NCBI RefSeq assembly: GCF_030272615.1
Contig: NC_081412.1
Span: 667,350,352 to 667,414,351, forward strand
Source of the DNA: Cryptomeria japonica
Taxonomy: Eukaryota > Streptophyta > Pinopsida > Cupressales > Cupressaceae
Direction of reading: 5' to 3'
DNA length: 64,000 nt
This document shows positions 25,541-37,209 of this stretch, piece after piece. Position 1 is the first letter of the stretch; every line of letters begins with the position of its first letter. The position numbers and the translations under genes are program-made. The notes beneath the pieces were generated by a model. It was given only the letters and a program-made list of their open reading frames with translations. It searched no databases and was not told where the DNA came from.

Positions 25541-27039
25541 TGTAGTCACATAAATATGTCCAGTTCAATTAAATGAATATTTGATTAAAAACCCACTAGC
25601 CATTAGTTAATTAAATTAATATTTAATTAATTCATCTTCAAACATTCTCCTATTAATTAAATAAATTATTTAATTTATTTTAATTAATTCATTAAATCCA
25701 AATTCACAATCAATTAAATGAATAAATCTTATTTATTTCATTTAACCCCCTTTCCTCTTTTAAATAAATTAAATAAAACATTTATTTAAATCATTAAATC
25801 CCCTCTCCCACTTGCATTCTCCTAAAAATGCAAGTTGCACCTATTTGTTGAAATAAATGAATTTTATTTTAATAAAAATCCTATTTTTCCTCACCTACCA
25901 AACTCACTTGCAATCCTAATCCCCTTCTAGACTCTTCTAAACACTTTCTAACCATTCCTAATTAACCTAATCCATCCCCTAATTATTGTCACATTCCTAA
26001 GCAACTTGGAGTCACTTCTCAAAAACTCCAAAGTCTTTGAAAAACATTTAATGCTTTATGTGTTCAACAATTTAACCTCTAAAGTCTTCCAAACCACCAA
26101 TGGCTCTTACATGACCATTAATGGCTCTTACATAACCATTTATGGTTAAATCCACTTGCACCCATGGTTAGGGACTTTGACCACTAACTCAACCCTCATG
26201 TAACCCATGTGTCTCCTCAAGAATTTATTGCTTTGACCATGGTTATCCTCACTAACTCTTGCACAAGAGTTTATCCATTGGATAAAAGCATTATTCTTTA
26301 GATAATGAATTTATTTACTCAACTCAACCTTAACCTTACCTCCCAAGTTAACCCTCAAGTCATGTCAAGCATTTAATGCTTCTTCCCTCTCCCCTCAACT
26401 TCTCTCATGTTGACACTTGTCATCCTGGGATTGGGTTGAAAGTCTTCACATGGATCTTAAACCACTCAATTCTGACCCTTGTTGAGATTACTCAATCTCA
26501 ACCATCCATTGCTCCATTTTACCTATAAATAGAGCTCATTTCTTCATAATCTAGATCCTGAAAAACTTGTATGCATTTAACTTATAGTCATTTTTAGAGA
26601 GAGCATTTTAGTATAATTATTTACATTCACTCTTTTGGCTTAAAATTAACACTAGCTAACTAGGTAATCTCTCATTTTAGCTTTTGTTTTACACTTGCAT
26701 TTGCATAGTTAATCATTTTCAATCTTGAACCTCCATAAGTCATCCATAGTGCAAAAAGCTACTGAGAGCTACACTCATTTGGAACTTGGAGAGGAGAGGA
26801 ACAATGAAGGAGAAGCTACCAACATGGTAGAGAGCATTTGAAGATGTTTAGTCGCATTTCTTAGATTCATTAAGCTTTCTATTTGTTGTGTAGTGTCTTT
26901 CTTGATATGCTTGCTTAGGATAGTGTTTAATCTTTGATTTGCTAACACTAATGACTAATATATGTTTCTTGTGCTTCCTTTTGTGTGTATAAAAATCAAA
27001 CAGGTTTTTCTAACAATCCTTCCATTTTGTAGAGCATCA
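25541..27039 (+). repeat. 5' LTR of gypsy-A
   Basis: Begins TGTAGTCACATAAATATG and ends TAGAGCATCA before the primer site. Start and style parallel the gypsy-B LTR (TGTAGACACC). It is AT-rich with many TTAATTAA-type blocks. A TATAAATAG box at 26524 is a plausible promoter, about 0.5 kb before the end. The partner LTR is outside the window. Confidence 0.75.
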
Positions 27040-27041
27040 TT

Positions 27042-27059
27042 TGGTGAACCCGACGTGAA
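27042..27059 (+). promoter_or_regulatory. Primer-binding site of gypsy-A
   Basis: TGGTGAACCCGACGTGAA, two bases after the LTR. Gypsy-B has TGGTGAAACTGACGTGAA at the same place. It starts with TGG as a tRNA 3' CCA complement must; I cannot name the tRNA. Confidence 0.7.
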
Positions 27060-27104
27060 TCCAACACCAAGATTTCCCAAAAACTACTAACTTTTTTGTT
27101 TTAA

Positions 27105-27440
27105 TTGCCACACAGGTTGCGCTTTGGCGCTTTTGAACACATTTTAGTGCTTACAAAAGTTTGTGCTTTAGTGCTTTTGTTCACCAAAATAGCGCTATTG
27201 TTTGGGAAATAGCGCTATTGACTGCAGTTTAGCGCTTTTGTATTTACAATAGCACTTTTGTCATTAGTTTAGTGCATTTGTGCTCCCTATTTGATAGAAT
27301 TTATTTCTATCCGATAGACCCTTTTGGTGCTTCTGTTCTTAGTATAGCGCTTTTGTATTTATTTTAGTGCATATGTCAGTAAAGTGGCGCTTTCGTGTTA
27401 AATAACACTTCTGTGTTTACATAGAGTGGCACTATTGTAA
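27105..27440 (+). repeat. Degenerate word array (TAGCGCTTTTGT) in gypsy-A leader
   Basis: About 18 variants of a 10-12-bp word centred on AGCGCT/AGTGCT plus TTTTGT, irregularly spaced by 5-25 bp (for example 27125, 27150, 27190, 27205, 27229, 27347, 27384). It is not a regular tandem repeat. Confidence 0.65.
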
Positions 27441-29919
27441 CAGAAAGTTGTAATTTTTTTAATTTTGTAACCGAAAATCAGAACTTAGGCTTGTGGGAGC
27501 CCACCCGTACCTTATTTTTATTTTTGACTAACTATTTGGTTGTTTGTGCAGGATTGAAGGAGTTAGATTAGAAAGCATTTGAGTTTGTTTCTTTAACTTT
27601 GTTTTTCAAAGTTGGATAAAATAAATTCACTTTCTTTTTGGCTTAAAAATTGAACTTCACACTTCATTTTGGGTTCTAAAATTAAATCACACTTTTCAGA
27701 TTGGGCTTAAAAAGAACCTCATCGTGCAAAAATAAAAAGAACAACAAACTCAAAATCCCACAAATTTGCTTTCTTTGCAAGTTAGGATTCATTTATTTTG
27801 GGTTTTAAAACAAGACAACAAAAATTTTATTTCTTGCAATCAAAGTTAAAATCTACAATCAACATTTCCTTTTTTTTGCAAAGGTAAAAAGAACAATCAA
27901 CTTGTCAAAAAATTTATTGTTCCAAAATGATTTACTTCAAGCAAACGTGCTTCAAATTCAGTTGACCAAGATTTTAAATTCCTAGTTTACTAAACATTTT
28001 GCCTTTGAAGTTAAAAAAAGAACACCATGATTGTTGGAGCAACATCTCCAAATAGTTAGATCACGTTGCGATGAAAAATGGTTAAAAAGAACAAGTAATT
28101 TTTGTGATTGGCACACTTGTGCAAAGTTTGTCGAGTGGTCCTACTTCTAATACATACTATCCTCTCCCTTGTCTTTTGTGATCCTAGGTGCAAGAGAAAA
28201 GTGTTAGTAACACTCAAAGTTTATATTTTTAAGAGAGGTCTGCCAAGAGACACATCACTCTTGGGAATGACCTCGCGCAGTAAATCCTTTGAACCGCTAT
28301 ATAAATCAGGTGTGAGTGAAAGTTGTAGCCTTGGATATAGCTGTTCCTACAGTGTAACTTGCCGAAAGGACAAATGGGCTCCACCACAAGTTACAAGGCT
28401 CTTAAGTGAGTCACTGCAGAATGAACTTATGTCCAAAAATATCAAAAATTACTAAAGACCTTTATGTAGAAGCCCACCTGTTCTATTGATTGAGGATATT
28501 TGTGAGAAGAAGTTCACTGCAAGAGCATAAATGGTTTTGCTCCCAAGATACTTACCATACATATTTCCTTGAGTAGAAACATAGCTTTTTGAAAGGCTAC
28601 TTGTAGCTTGATAAAAGTGGCGACTCCCCCATCATAGGGATCATCTATTTGTTATGATTGTGCAAGACTTAGTATATCACATCCTTATCCGCTATGACGG
28701 GATTCATAAGGTATGTAGTACCAAAGTTGAAGAAATATCAAAATGTGGGCTGAAATTATTGCAACTGGCCATTTGACCTTAGGGATAAAGTGTCTTTGAA
28801 GTTTCTTCATTTTGTGTCAAGACTAGTGATAAACTAAGCTGACTTCAGGCTTTTTTTGGAAAACATACTCAAAAACATTTGAAAAGGAAAGGTCATAAAA
28901 GTCCAAAGATTGGGTTGATTTAGACCCACTTATTTGTGCCTTTTGAGACAACATTCTTGTGTTTGTGTGCTTGCTTTGTTTTCTTGTCAAAGAAGAAAAA
29001 TCAAAAACCAATTTCAAAACAAGTATTCATCCAACACAAAAGTTTTCAAAACACCAACATTTGGCAAAGATAAAAAACAAAGTGCAAAAACAAAGTATCA
29101 AACTATATGACCATTCTTCACATTTTGAGAAAGAAGAATCTTCATAAACATATCAGTTTGAAGAAAAGACCATTGAGCTCAAAGGCTTTCATCAACATAA
29201 GGAAATTTTTCTATCTCAATAGACAAATCTTTGTCTTACATAGAACCTTCTTACGTCACATGTGTCTATATCTTTAAAGAAAATCCAACGAGTTTGATCG
29301 AGAGTTTTTAAACCACAGAGCTTTCACTCAATATAGAGTTTTGAGTTATCATAAAAAAAAGGGAGGCAAAATCAATCCTGCCTTCTTTCCAAACATTTGC
29401 ATCACATATAACTCAGCTAGGGAAGAACCACCAACCCCTAAAAGAAAAGAGGAAGAATTTGTCCCATTTGTAACACAGTTTTTATTGAAGTTAACATTTC
29501 ATCCATTCTCACATTCGCACATCATCAATCCATTCCAACTCTCAAAACATAAAGAGGTCTTGTCCTAAGTTCTTTTTTTGATATTGCTTGAATCAAAAAC
29601 AACACATCACTTTTTAGAGTGTCTATACAACTAGGATAAACTCATCCTAAGAGGCATTTCTATGCAGGTTAAAACTAGTCTATGAGTGAATCCTCTCATT
29701 ACTAGGTAGTTGGGTCTGTAACACATCTCAAGCCTCTCTAAACCTTATCATAATCAAACATTGTCAACCAAAAACAACAAGCAATTCATAGAAGGACTTT
29801 GGTAACAACTAACTTTAGTGTTAGAGAGCCATATGCAAAACATTTCACCAAACATTTATCTCTCATTTCATCACCAACTCATAATCATTTTCACCAAAAT
29901 TCAACAACTTTTAAACAAA
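27441..29919 (+). other. Gypsy-A untranslated leader
   Basis: Non-coding as far as I can tell. It includes 27630-27800, where 'cacacttcattttggg' type phrases repeat loosely as in the gypsy-B leader. An open frame at 28108-28455 has no motif. A TATATAAATC phrase at 28297 is matched by CTATATAAAT in the gypsy-B leader at 35943, which suggests a conserved leader segment. GTGGCGACTCCCCC at 28617 resembles gypsy primer sites but is 1.6 kb from the LTR. Confidence 0.5.
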
Positions 29920-31430
29920 ATGGCTCAAACTAGATCAAGGTCTAGACAACTCGAGATAGAAGAGGAAGAGGAGGAAAATCTCAATGAATTCCAAGAAGCC
30001 CTTGGAGGAAATGCAAATGATGAAAATCCAAGTACTCCTACTCCTACAACAATAGAAAGGGCACAACACAACCCTCTCTTCAATCAACTTTTTGATGAAA
30101 TCCTCAGGAAGAACGTTGATGCTCACTTTTTAAGACTTGCCCAAGAGGGAGCCAAACTACCCTTTGATTTTGATACTACACAACTAAGGCAAGCATCAGA
30201 ACACCAAAGTCATAATGAGGATGGAAGAGGTCGAGATCACATCAGATACAACCTTAATCAAGGAAATCCCCCACCTCCTCCTCCTCCAACTGACATCGAC
30301 ATGTTGCGGCAACAAGTCGAGAATCTCGCCCAACAACTCCACAGTGGTGTGAAAACAAACCAATTTTCACTTAATGATATTTGTCCCTATCCCTTTGATA
30401 GGAATCTACATATGCCACCTTTTCCACGAGGGTTTGAAACACATAAGTTCGAAAAGTATCGAGGAAAAGGAGACCCTCGCGATCATGGTAGAGAATTTCA
30501 TTCAGCTTGCTTAGAAGTGGCATATTAGGACACCTACCTAATGTGACTCTTTCCTCAAATTTTGGGAGGAACAACCACATCATGGTTTTCTCGACTAGCA
30601 GGCCGCATTAGGACATTCGAAGAACTGGTCCAAAAATTCATTACACATTATTCACATAACATTGAACACGATATCACCATGGCAGATCTATGTAACACCA
30701 AGCAAAAACCAGGGGAGCTAGTCTCAGCTTTCCTGCAACGATGGCGACACATGTCTAGTTGACATTCTCTTCAGTTACCTGAACAAGAACTAGAGGAAAT
30801 ATTTATTTTTAACTTGAACGAAGAAATGGAATTTAACCTAGACATGAAAGGCATATAGTCCTTTAATGACATGATCACCAAGGGTTTAAAATGTGAACTG
30901 GCCCTCATCAAAAAGGGGCTTATCAAGATATACAATGAACCAAAGGATGGCCCTCGCTCGCTCTTCAACAGTGATAAACCGAACTTCTGGAAAAAAAACA
31001 AAAACATCGTCAATGATGGGGTTGTAGATGCAAGGACTATCAAAAGTGCACAACTTGTAGTCCGATTTGTAGGACAAAACCCCCGACCCAAGAATAACAT
31101 GGTTGCTCCCCCAAATCAAGGATGCAATGTACCGCAAGAAGAACCAAGACAACGCCAGTAAAATTATAAACCAAAACGTACATACACTCCCTCAGGGGAA
31201 CCTATTGAAACAGTGTTGCATCAATTGGTCTCTCTAAATCTTGTGATCTTACCAAAGACATCTAATTATGAACCTTAGATCAAACCTTCATGGTGGAGGG
31301 ACAATGAACATTGCGAATTTCATCAAGGGAAAGGGCATAAAACAAGTAATTGTCATAAATTGAAAGATCTTATTGACCGAGGAGAGATTGAAATTGAAGG
31401 ACATGACCCAAAACCACAAATAATGATCAT
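29920..31430 (+). pseudogene. gag: Gypsy-A gag
   Basis: Probable start MAQTRSRSRQLEIEEEEEE at 29920, followed by a Glu/Asn-rich arm and a PPPPPPP tract. The capsid region begins with DICPYPFDRN and FEKYRGKGDPRDH (30370-30490), then GTTTSWFSRLAGRI (30565), the WF helix typical of Retrotransposon_gag. A knuckle of CxxH...GH....C form, CEFHQGKGHKTSNCHKLK, is at 31314-31367. Stops near 30526, 30541, 30760 and 31159 break it. The closest relative here is gypsy-B gag at 37210. Confidence 0.8.
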
Positions 31431-32203
31431 CTTATGTTTAAAAATCCACTTCCATCACCAGATCAAAGGGGTCCTTCCACTTCAGGATGAAACACAGATA
31501 CCAATGATTATACGCGAGTCGCTTATAATTACACTGTGAATCACCTATATGATGCCAATGAACAAATTGCAACCATTACCATCAAAGATCTAAGCTCTAC
31601 CTGCAATGTTGTTACACGTTGTGGCAAGATCACCATCAAAGCAGCTCCACAAGGCACAACTTCAATCCCAAAGCAGTATAACCTTGTGAAACAGTTAGAT
31701 AAGAGGCCCGCACTTATATGCATCTTAGAGCTTTTGAGCCTATCCCCATCTCATAAAAAAAACTTGGATCAAGCTCTCCAAGAAGCGTCAATCCCTGCTA
31801 ATCTAAATACAAATCAATTTCAAACTATGGTTCGCAGTTTGAGGTCATCACCATGTTTCACTTTCTCTGAAAGTGACAATACATCCTTCCAGCAACCTCA
31901 TAATGCCTCACTCCATATTGAAGGATTTATCAACCAACACAGAATCAAGCGAGTCATGATTGAAAATGGAGCAGACCTAAATATCTATACATTACAATTG
32001 GTCACAACATTGGGATATGCAGTTGAATCAGTGGATCCCCACAAAAAGATAACCATAAAAGCCTATGATGATGCAGAGCGTTCTTCAAAAGGAGCAGTTG
32101 TGTTACCAATCCGAGTGGGCCCAGTGGTGAAGCACATCATATGTCAAGTTCTGGACCTTCCTCTGCCGTATGATTTGTTTTTAGGAAGACCTTGGATACA
32201 TGT
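31410..32203 (+). pseudogene. Gypsy-A linker and first part of protease
   Basis: After a frameshift the frame 31536-32203 carries the retropepsin: IEGFINQHRIKRVMIENGADLNIYT, then the DLFLGRPWIH flap end. The catalytic Asp of the I-D-G-G-A motif (kept in gypsy-B at 39890) is Glu here (GAA at 31962), probably inactivating. The frame is cut at 32203 by gypsy-B and continues at 59243. Confidence 0.85.
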
Positions 32204-33426
32204 TGTAGACACCTAAAAATGTCTCATTGATCAAGTACTAATATTCTTCTAATTAGTTAAATAATTCTTTAATTATTTAATTAACTATTTCTTCTAATTT
32301 CATATTTCCTCATAATCTTACTAATTATTCTATGTCTTATTCTCCCATCATTTAATCATTTTAACCATTTTCTAATGTTAATTAAATATTTATTATTATT
32401 TAATTAATTGTGGTTAATTCCCCAATTTAAATAATCTTTATTATTTAAATAAATTACTAACTATTCAATTTCTATCTCTAATCATCTAATCATTCAACCC
32501 TCTTCAAAATATTAATTAAATATTTATTATTTAATTAATTATGATTTAATTCCTTTAATTTGAATAATCTTTATTATTTAATTAAATTCCATTTCTACAT
32601 AATTAAATAATTTCTTTAAATTATTTAATTAACTAATTAATTCTTCTATTTCCAAATCCCCAAATTCTAATTTTATTTAATTTCATATTCTTCTAATTTC
32701 TTCCAAATTCAATTACATGTGCATGATTTCAAAAACCAAATTGAAAATCAAAGTCAAATTCTAAATATATTCAAATACTAAATTGAATTAAAATCTCATG
32801 CAAAGATTAAATTGAAAATCTAAATCTAAATGCAAGCACATGTTAAATTAATTAATTAAATAATTTATCTCTCCAACTTCTATTTCCATCTTTCAGTTAG
32901 TTTTTTCTAAATTAAGCTTTCTGTGTCATCCTCTTTATTTCCTCCAATCATTCTTTTTCTTCCTTCAGTTAACTCTTTCATCAATTAGTTGACTCCATTG
33001 ATCTATTCAATCTATTGAGTTTCACTCCTACAATCAGCAGTTCAACTATCAATCTTCATTTGATCTCACCTGAGTTCCACCTCTTGATCATTCCGTTCCA
33101 CCTTTCAATCAATCTTCTCCAATTTTCTATAAATTGAGCATCCAATCTCCATTTTCAACAATCATGAACTTTGAATCTTTGCGTCACTTGTAGGTTACCA
33201 GTGCAATATCTGAGAGCCATCATACCACAGAGAGGAGAAGAGCAAAGGAAGTTCTACGTAGTCACGAAATAGGGAGCTTTTATTGATTTCATTTATAATT
33301 TCTATTTTGCTTGGTTGTATTATTTCATTGTTAGTTTATTAGATTATTTGATTAGATAGGGATTCGTGATTTCCCTTTTGCTTCTAATTTATTAATTGTT
33401 TTTAAGATGAATTTTACATGCATATA
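32204..33426 (+). repeat. 5' LTR of gypsy-B
   Basis: TGTAGACACC...TGCATATA. The other copy ends TGCATACA, so the terminal C has become T here. The first 650 bp are dense in TTAATTAAAT runs. A likely TATA element is TCTATAAATTG at 33127. Confidence 0.9.
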
Positions 33427-33429
33427 TTT

Positions 33430-33447
33430 TGGTGAAACTGACGTGAA
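33430..33447 (+). promoter_or_regulatory. Primer-binding site of gypsy-B
   Basis: TGGTGAAACTGACGTGAA, three bases after the LTR, homologous to the gypsy-A site with two or three differences. Confidence 0.65.
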
Positions 33448-33548
33448 GTTACAACAATTTAACCGTCTTTATTTTTTTGTGTGATTTTTGTAGATTGTGC
33501 GGTTTTTCCATTTTTTTTGCAGGTTGCATGAATTTCGAGAAAAGATTT

Positions 33549-34591
33549 TGCAGGTCTCGGAGACAACTGAGAGGGGGGGGTGAATTAGTTGTCTAATAAA
33601 TTCAAATCAAAAACTTATTAACCAACTTAATGCTTAATACCAGTAAATTAGTTAAGTATGCCGTTAGACAGTGTTTAACAGTAAATTGCTATACTGGTAA
33701 GAATTAATGCATGAAACATAAGCACAAAGTCATCCACAACACATGACACCAATATTTGTACGTGGAAACCCTGTAAGGGAAAAACCACGGTGGGAAACCT
33801 TACCCACAATCAGATGATACTACTACAGATAGTAAGTGTACAAGAGGGGTCTGCACATGCAGAAAGGCCAACAGCCTAGAGCTCACCGCTCAATCACAAA
33901 TGGGAGTCACATTGACTACAATTGGATGGTTAAATCCAATAAGAATGTACTGCATAAAAATTCATCTTCATATGCTGAATTCAGTACCAATGTAATGCTG
34001 ATATGCTTCTACAAAAACCTAACTTCACCTTCAAATGATGTCTTTGTGTATGCCTCTGCTTTATCTCGCATATATTTTCACTTGAATATTTTTCACATTC
34101 CACACTTGATCTTACAAATAAGATCTTACATTTATACCATACCCTAAGACCAATTTTAGTAGGTCAGCTCTACAAGATATTACAATAAAAACATTTTACG
34201 AACAATACAACATCTGATGCAATAACCGATTGAACATGTCAGCTTAATGCATTTACAACAATAATAAATCATCTCCATAGCATGCCATGCTGATCTGGAA
34301 AAGATAAACCTGCCGGTGTAACCCTAGATAACCTGGACCTATTTGCCGGTAAAAGCAAATATGCAAATAAGAATATACCAATGATTATTACTTCAAAATA
34401 AAGTGTCCACATGATGTCTTCGACATTACCAAGTGTCTTCCATGTCATTCCAGGTATCGGTGAATCATTATATCCTGCCGGTTAATCATATACCGGTAAC
34501 TGTTGCACAGTTTACTGTTTGCCGGTGAATGTTGCTAGATCTCCAAAGTAGGTGTTGACATCAATGACAAAACCATACCAAAATACCAACA
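33549..34591 (-). repeat. Solo LTR of a copia element in the gypsy-B leader
   Basis: TGCAGGTCTC...ATACCAACA, flanked by GATTT on both sides (33544-33548, 34592-34596). Reading minus it starts TGTTGGTATT, like copia-2. It shares the G-run before TGAATTAG (33574) and the hairpin (33761-33789). Frequent CCGGTAA/CCGGTGA words occur (for example 34313, 34343, 34487). Confidence 0.85.
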
Positions 34592-34599
34592 GATTTTTC

Positions 34600-35305
34600 C
34601 ATCACACAATCGAGCATTCATCATCACCCAATCACATAGAGAGAATCACGCATTCGTTCTGATAGGGTCACACAATCGCGTTGTCCAGATCACACAATCG
34701 CCCTTTTTGGATCACGCATTCACCTGAAGCTTTGTTGTTTAATTTTTTCTTCTGTCTATTTTTTTGTTCTGTTTAATTCTGCCCCAAATTGGGATAATCT
34801 GGGATCAAATTGCTTTTATTTTATGATTTGATTAATACAGTTTATGGCAAGAAAAGTTCACTTCAAGATTTCAGATGCAAGAAGGACGAAACAACAAAGG
34901 AGAGAAGCCAAACGCTATCAAAGGGTTCTCCAGGCAGAAAAATTGATACATGATTCGGAAGAACAACTAGCCTTTTATAGATATAATAGCTTAGTTATTT
35001 CTTATCAAGTTAAATATGATCTAATCAATATTGAGTGGATGATGAGAGATTTGGCCAGGGCTTCACAATTGGTTCTGTAGGTTCCTGATCGGGTTTAGTT
35101 TTCTTATTTTTTTAGTTTTTAACTTTTTTTTTTTGTTGTCTACCTTCTGTCACGCAATCGACCTATTAGTGCTACACAATCGGCTTGATATCATCACGCA
35201 TTCGCTCTGTCAAATTTATGCATTCGCTCTATCAGATTCACACATTCAATCTGTAAGTATACACAATCGCACAGGTAAAATTATGCAATCATCTCTGTCA
35301 GATTT
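34600..35305 (+). repeat. Degenerate word arrays (CACACAATCG / CACGCATTCG) in gypsy-B leader
   Basis: Two clusters, 34604-34735 and 35148-35305, hold about 15 variants of a decamer CAC(A/G)CA(A/T)TCG, spaced 10-25 bp apart, flanking the small ORF at 34844. The spacing is irregular. Confidence 0.65.
34844..35080 (+). CDS. Small basic leader ORF of gypsy-B, 78 aa, unknown
   Basis: Intact ATG-to-TAG frame. The N-terminal third is strongly basic (ARRTKQQRREAKRYQR), then an amphipathic, mostly helical remainder. It lies between the two word arrays, far upstream of gag. Large Tat/Ogre elements are known to have an extra ORF upstream of gag; this could be an equivalent, but I see no homology. It may also be chance, though in a region full of decay stops an intact charged frame is notable. 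Confidence 0.35.
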   Translation: MARKVHFKISDARRTKQQRREAKRYQRVLQAEKLIHDSEEQLAFYRYNSLVISYQVKYDLINIEWMMRDLARASQLVL

Positions 35306-35394
35306 TGAGTTTCTATTTTCTGTTGGTTTAATTTTACTATCAATCTTCTGTTTACAGCTTGTGGCGGATTTGCAGAGAGGAGTAGATTAGTATT

Positions 35395-35645
35395 TTTGCA
35401 TACACACTTCACACTTCATATTTGGTGCTTAAAATCAACAATAGTTAAAATGGACATGCATGGATAATCTCACACTTTGTTGTTGGTGCTTAAAATAAAG
35501 ATGGGCTAAAAATTGACATGCATGTATCTCACACTTGGTTTTTGGTGCTTAAAATCAACAAATGGTTAAAATTGACATGTATGCCTTCATATTTCGATTT
35601 GGTGTTTAAAATAGACATGCACATGCGTATCTAACACCTAAATTT
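35395..35645 (+). repeat. Tandem repeat, about 60-bp unit, four copies
   Basis: The unit contains CACACTT, then TTTGGTGCTTAAAAT, then TTAAAATTGACATGCATG. Copies start near 35405, 35477, 35530 and 35585, the last decayed. A weaker related pattern occurs in the gypsy-A leader at 27650-27730. Confidence 0.7.
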
Positions 35646-36751
35646 GGGCTATAAAACGAACGTGAATCAGGCTGCATTAGATTAAATCATTTTCTTTTTC
35701 TTAAGGTAAAGAACTTTTTATTGTGTCTGGGGTGGAGCTACTATTGCACTAACTGACTTTTTACCTGCCTTCGAGGTCTTGGGAGAAAGGAGGTAGGTGA
35801 CAACGACATCCATTTTTTTTTTATTCTACGTAGTGAGGGGTATCTTTGACTGGGGATTTCATCACCCCACATAGGTACTTCGAATTGGGATGCGTTGGGG
35901 ATATCATCTCTCCCAGCGTACTCTCAAGCGGGTTTTTCGAGCTGCTATATAAATATACTGGTCAGGCAGCTAGAGTGTTGAGTGAATTCGATGTATGTGG
36001 GGGCCTTCCCTGCATCGATAAGCTCAACTAAAGCCTTAAGTGGCTTGCTCTGAGAATCCATCGTTGGATCGGGACCCCTCGAAACCTAATACTAAGAACC
36101 AATTTAGTTGCCAAAAATCCTACATTCAGTGGTTCCGGGAGTGCGGATCGTACTCCATAGATACCCTTCATGTACCTTACACTATGATACAGGAATCCCT
36201 CGGCTATAAGATCCTCAGATCTTCGGGGTAAGAGAGACTGACATGCCCGAGAAGTGTGTGCCGTGGAGTGGAGCCAGTGTTGCCAGACTCTCTATCTGTT
36301 CATTTTGTTTGGGTATTTTATTGTAAGGGCCTCACTGAATGGTGTCCACTATCTAGCCTAAGATTGTATTCCGTGCTTTTTTATGTATTGTTGTGATAGA
36401 CCAGTATTGAGTCAGTCCATTGGGCTATTTCAGGCCCTATCCTACATATCTCCAAATTTTCCGAGATTGTATGAAAATTGAGTCAGTCAGCTATACGTAC
36501 CTACCAGCAATTGTTCTCAGATTTGGAAAACTACAAAACATTGTCCTAAAAATGAAGCTACAGAAAACAAAGTCCATTTTGAAACCAAAACTTAAAAGTC
36601 CTTACATACTTGTGACCCTAGGCAGTCTTTTACATAGTCTTTTGCATAGTCCCATTTATGTCCCAATTATCATCCTAAGTCTTTTGCATTATCATCCATA
36701 TTAGTTACATAGTCCTACATTATCATATACATCTTCATCTAGATCTCATAT
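35646..36751 (+). other. Rest of gypsy-B leader
   Basis: No supported gene. CTATATAAAT at 35943 matches a phrase in the gypsy-A leader. From 36620 to 36730 the word AGTCTTTTGCAT/AGTCTTTTACAT recurs several times, a third small word cluster. Open frames at 35846 and 36420 show no motif. Confidence 0.45.
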
Positions 36752-37078
36752 ATGTCTAAATCCATTGTCAGTTATAGGTTGATAGCATGTGCCTTCATGG
36801 GTCTCCCAGGTGATAGTTTGCTCCCCTTCGAGCAACCTAATCTAGTTCCGAACGACGATCATCGAGAAATCATTGATGGTCTAGCTAACTTAGCTTGGGA
36901 TTTAAGAAGAAGCACACCTCAATATATAGGAGTCATACATGAGATCAACATTGAGTCTAGGATTTCCCGTATAATTGATAGAGAGTTTGAGGCTGAACAA
37001 CTTCGTCAACAAATAGAAAGACTTGCATTAGAGAAATCTAGAAATGCTAAAAAGGTCTCACATCAAAATCCTCAATAG
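36752..37078 (+). CDS. Gypsy-B ORF just upstream of gag, 108 aa, unknown
   Basis: Intact frame MSKSIVSYRLIACAFMG... ending in a charged helix (REFEAEQLRQQIERLALEK) likely to form a coiled coil. It ends 131 bp before the gag start at 37210, in the same orientation. It could be a detached N-terminal part of gag, since coiled coils are common there, or a separate protein. No recognised family. Confidence 0.45.
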   Translation: MSKSIVSYRLIACAFMGLPGDSLLPFEQPNLVPNDDHREIIDGLANLAWDLRRSTPQYIGVIHEINIESRISRIIDREFEAEQLRQQIERLALEKSRNAKKVSHQNPQ

Positions 37079-37209
37079 AGTCTAGTATAGTCTTGCATAC
37101 CTCATATTTACGTCTAATGTCTACTATTCTATCATCATCTTGCATAGAACCACCCTCATATAAGCAATTTTAGATGCCCGTCACAAGGTCATAGAAAGAA
37201 AAAGGAATA

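Noticed and set aside
27105-27440. CRISPR-like array
   Set aside because: The repeats are short, variable and unevenly spaced, with no unique spacers of constant length, and the context is a plant retroelement.
28617-28630. GTGGCGACTCCCCC as a primer-binding site
   Set aside because: It lies 1.6 kb from the gypsy-A LTR, which already has a primer site at 27042.
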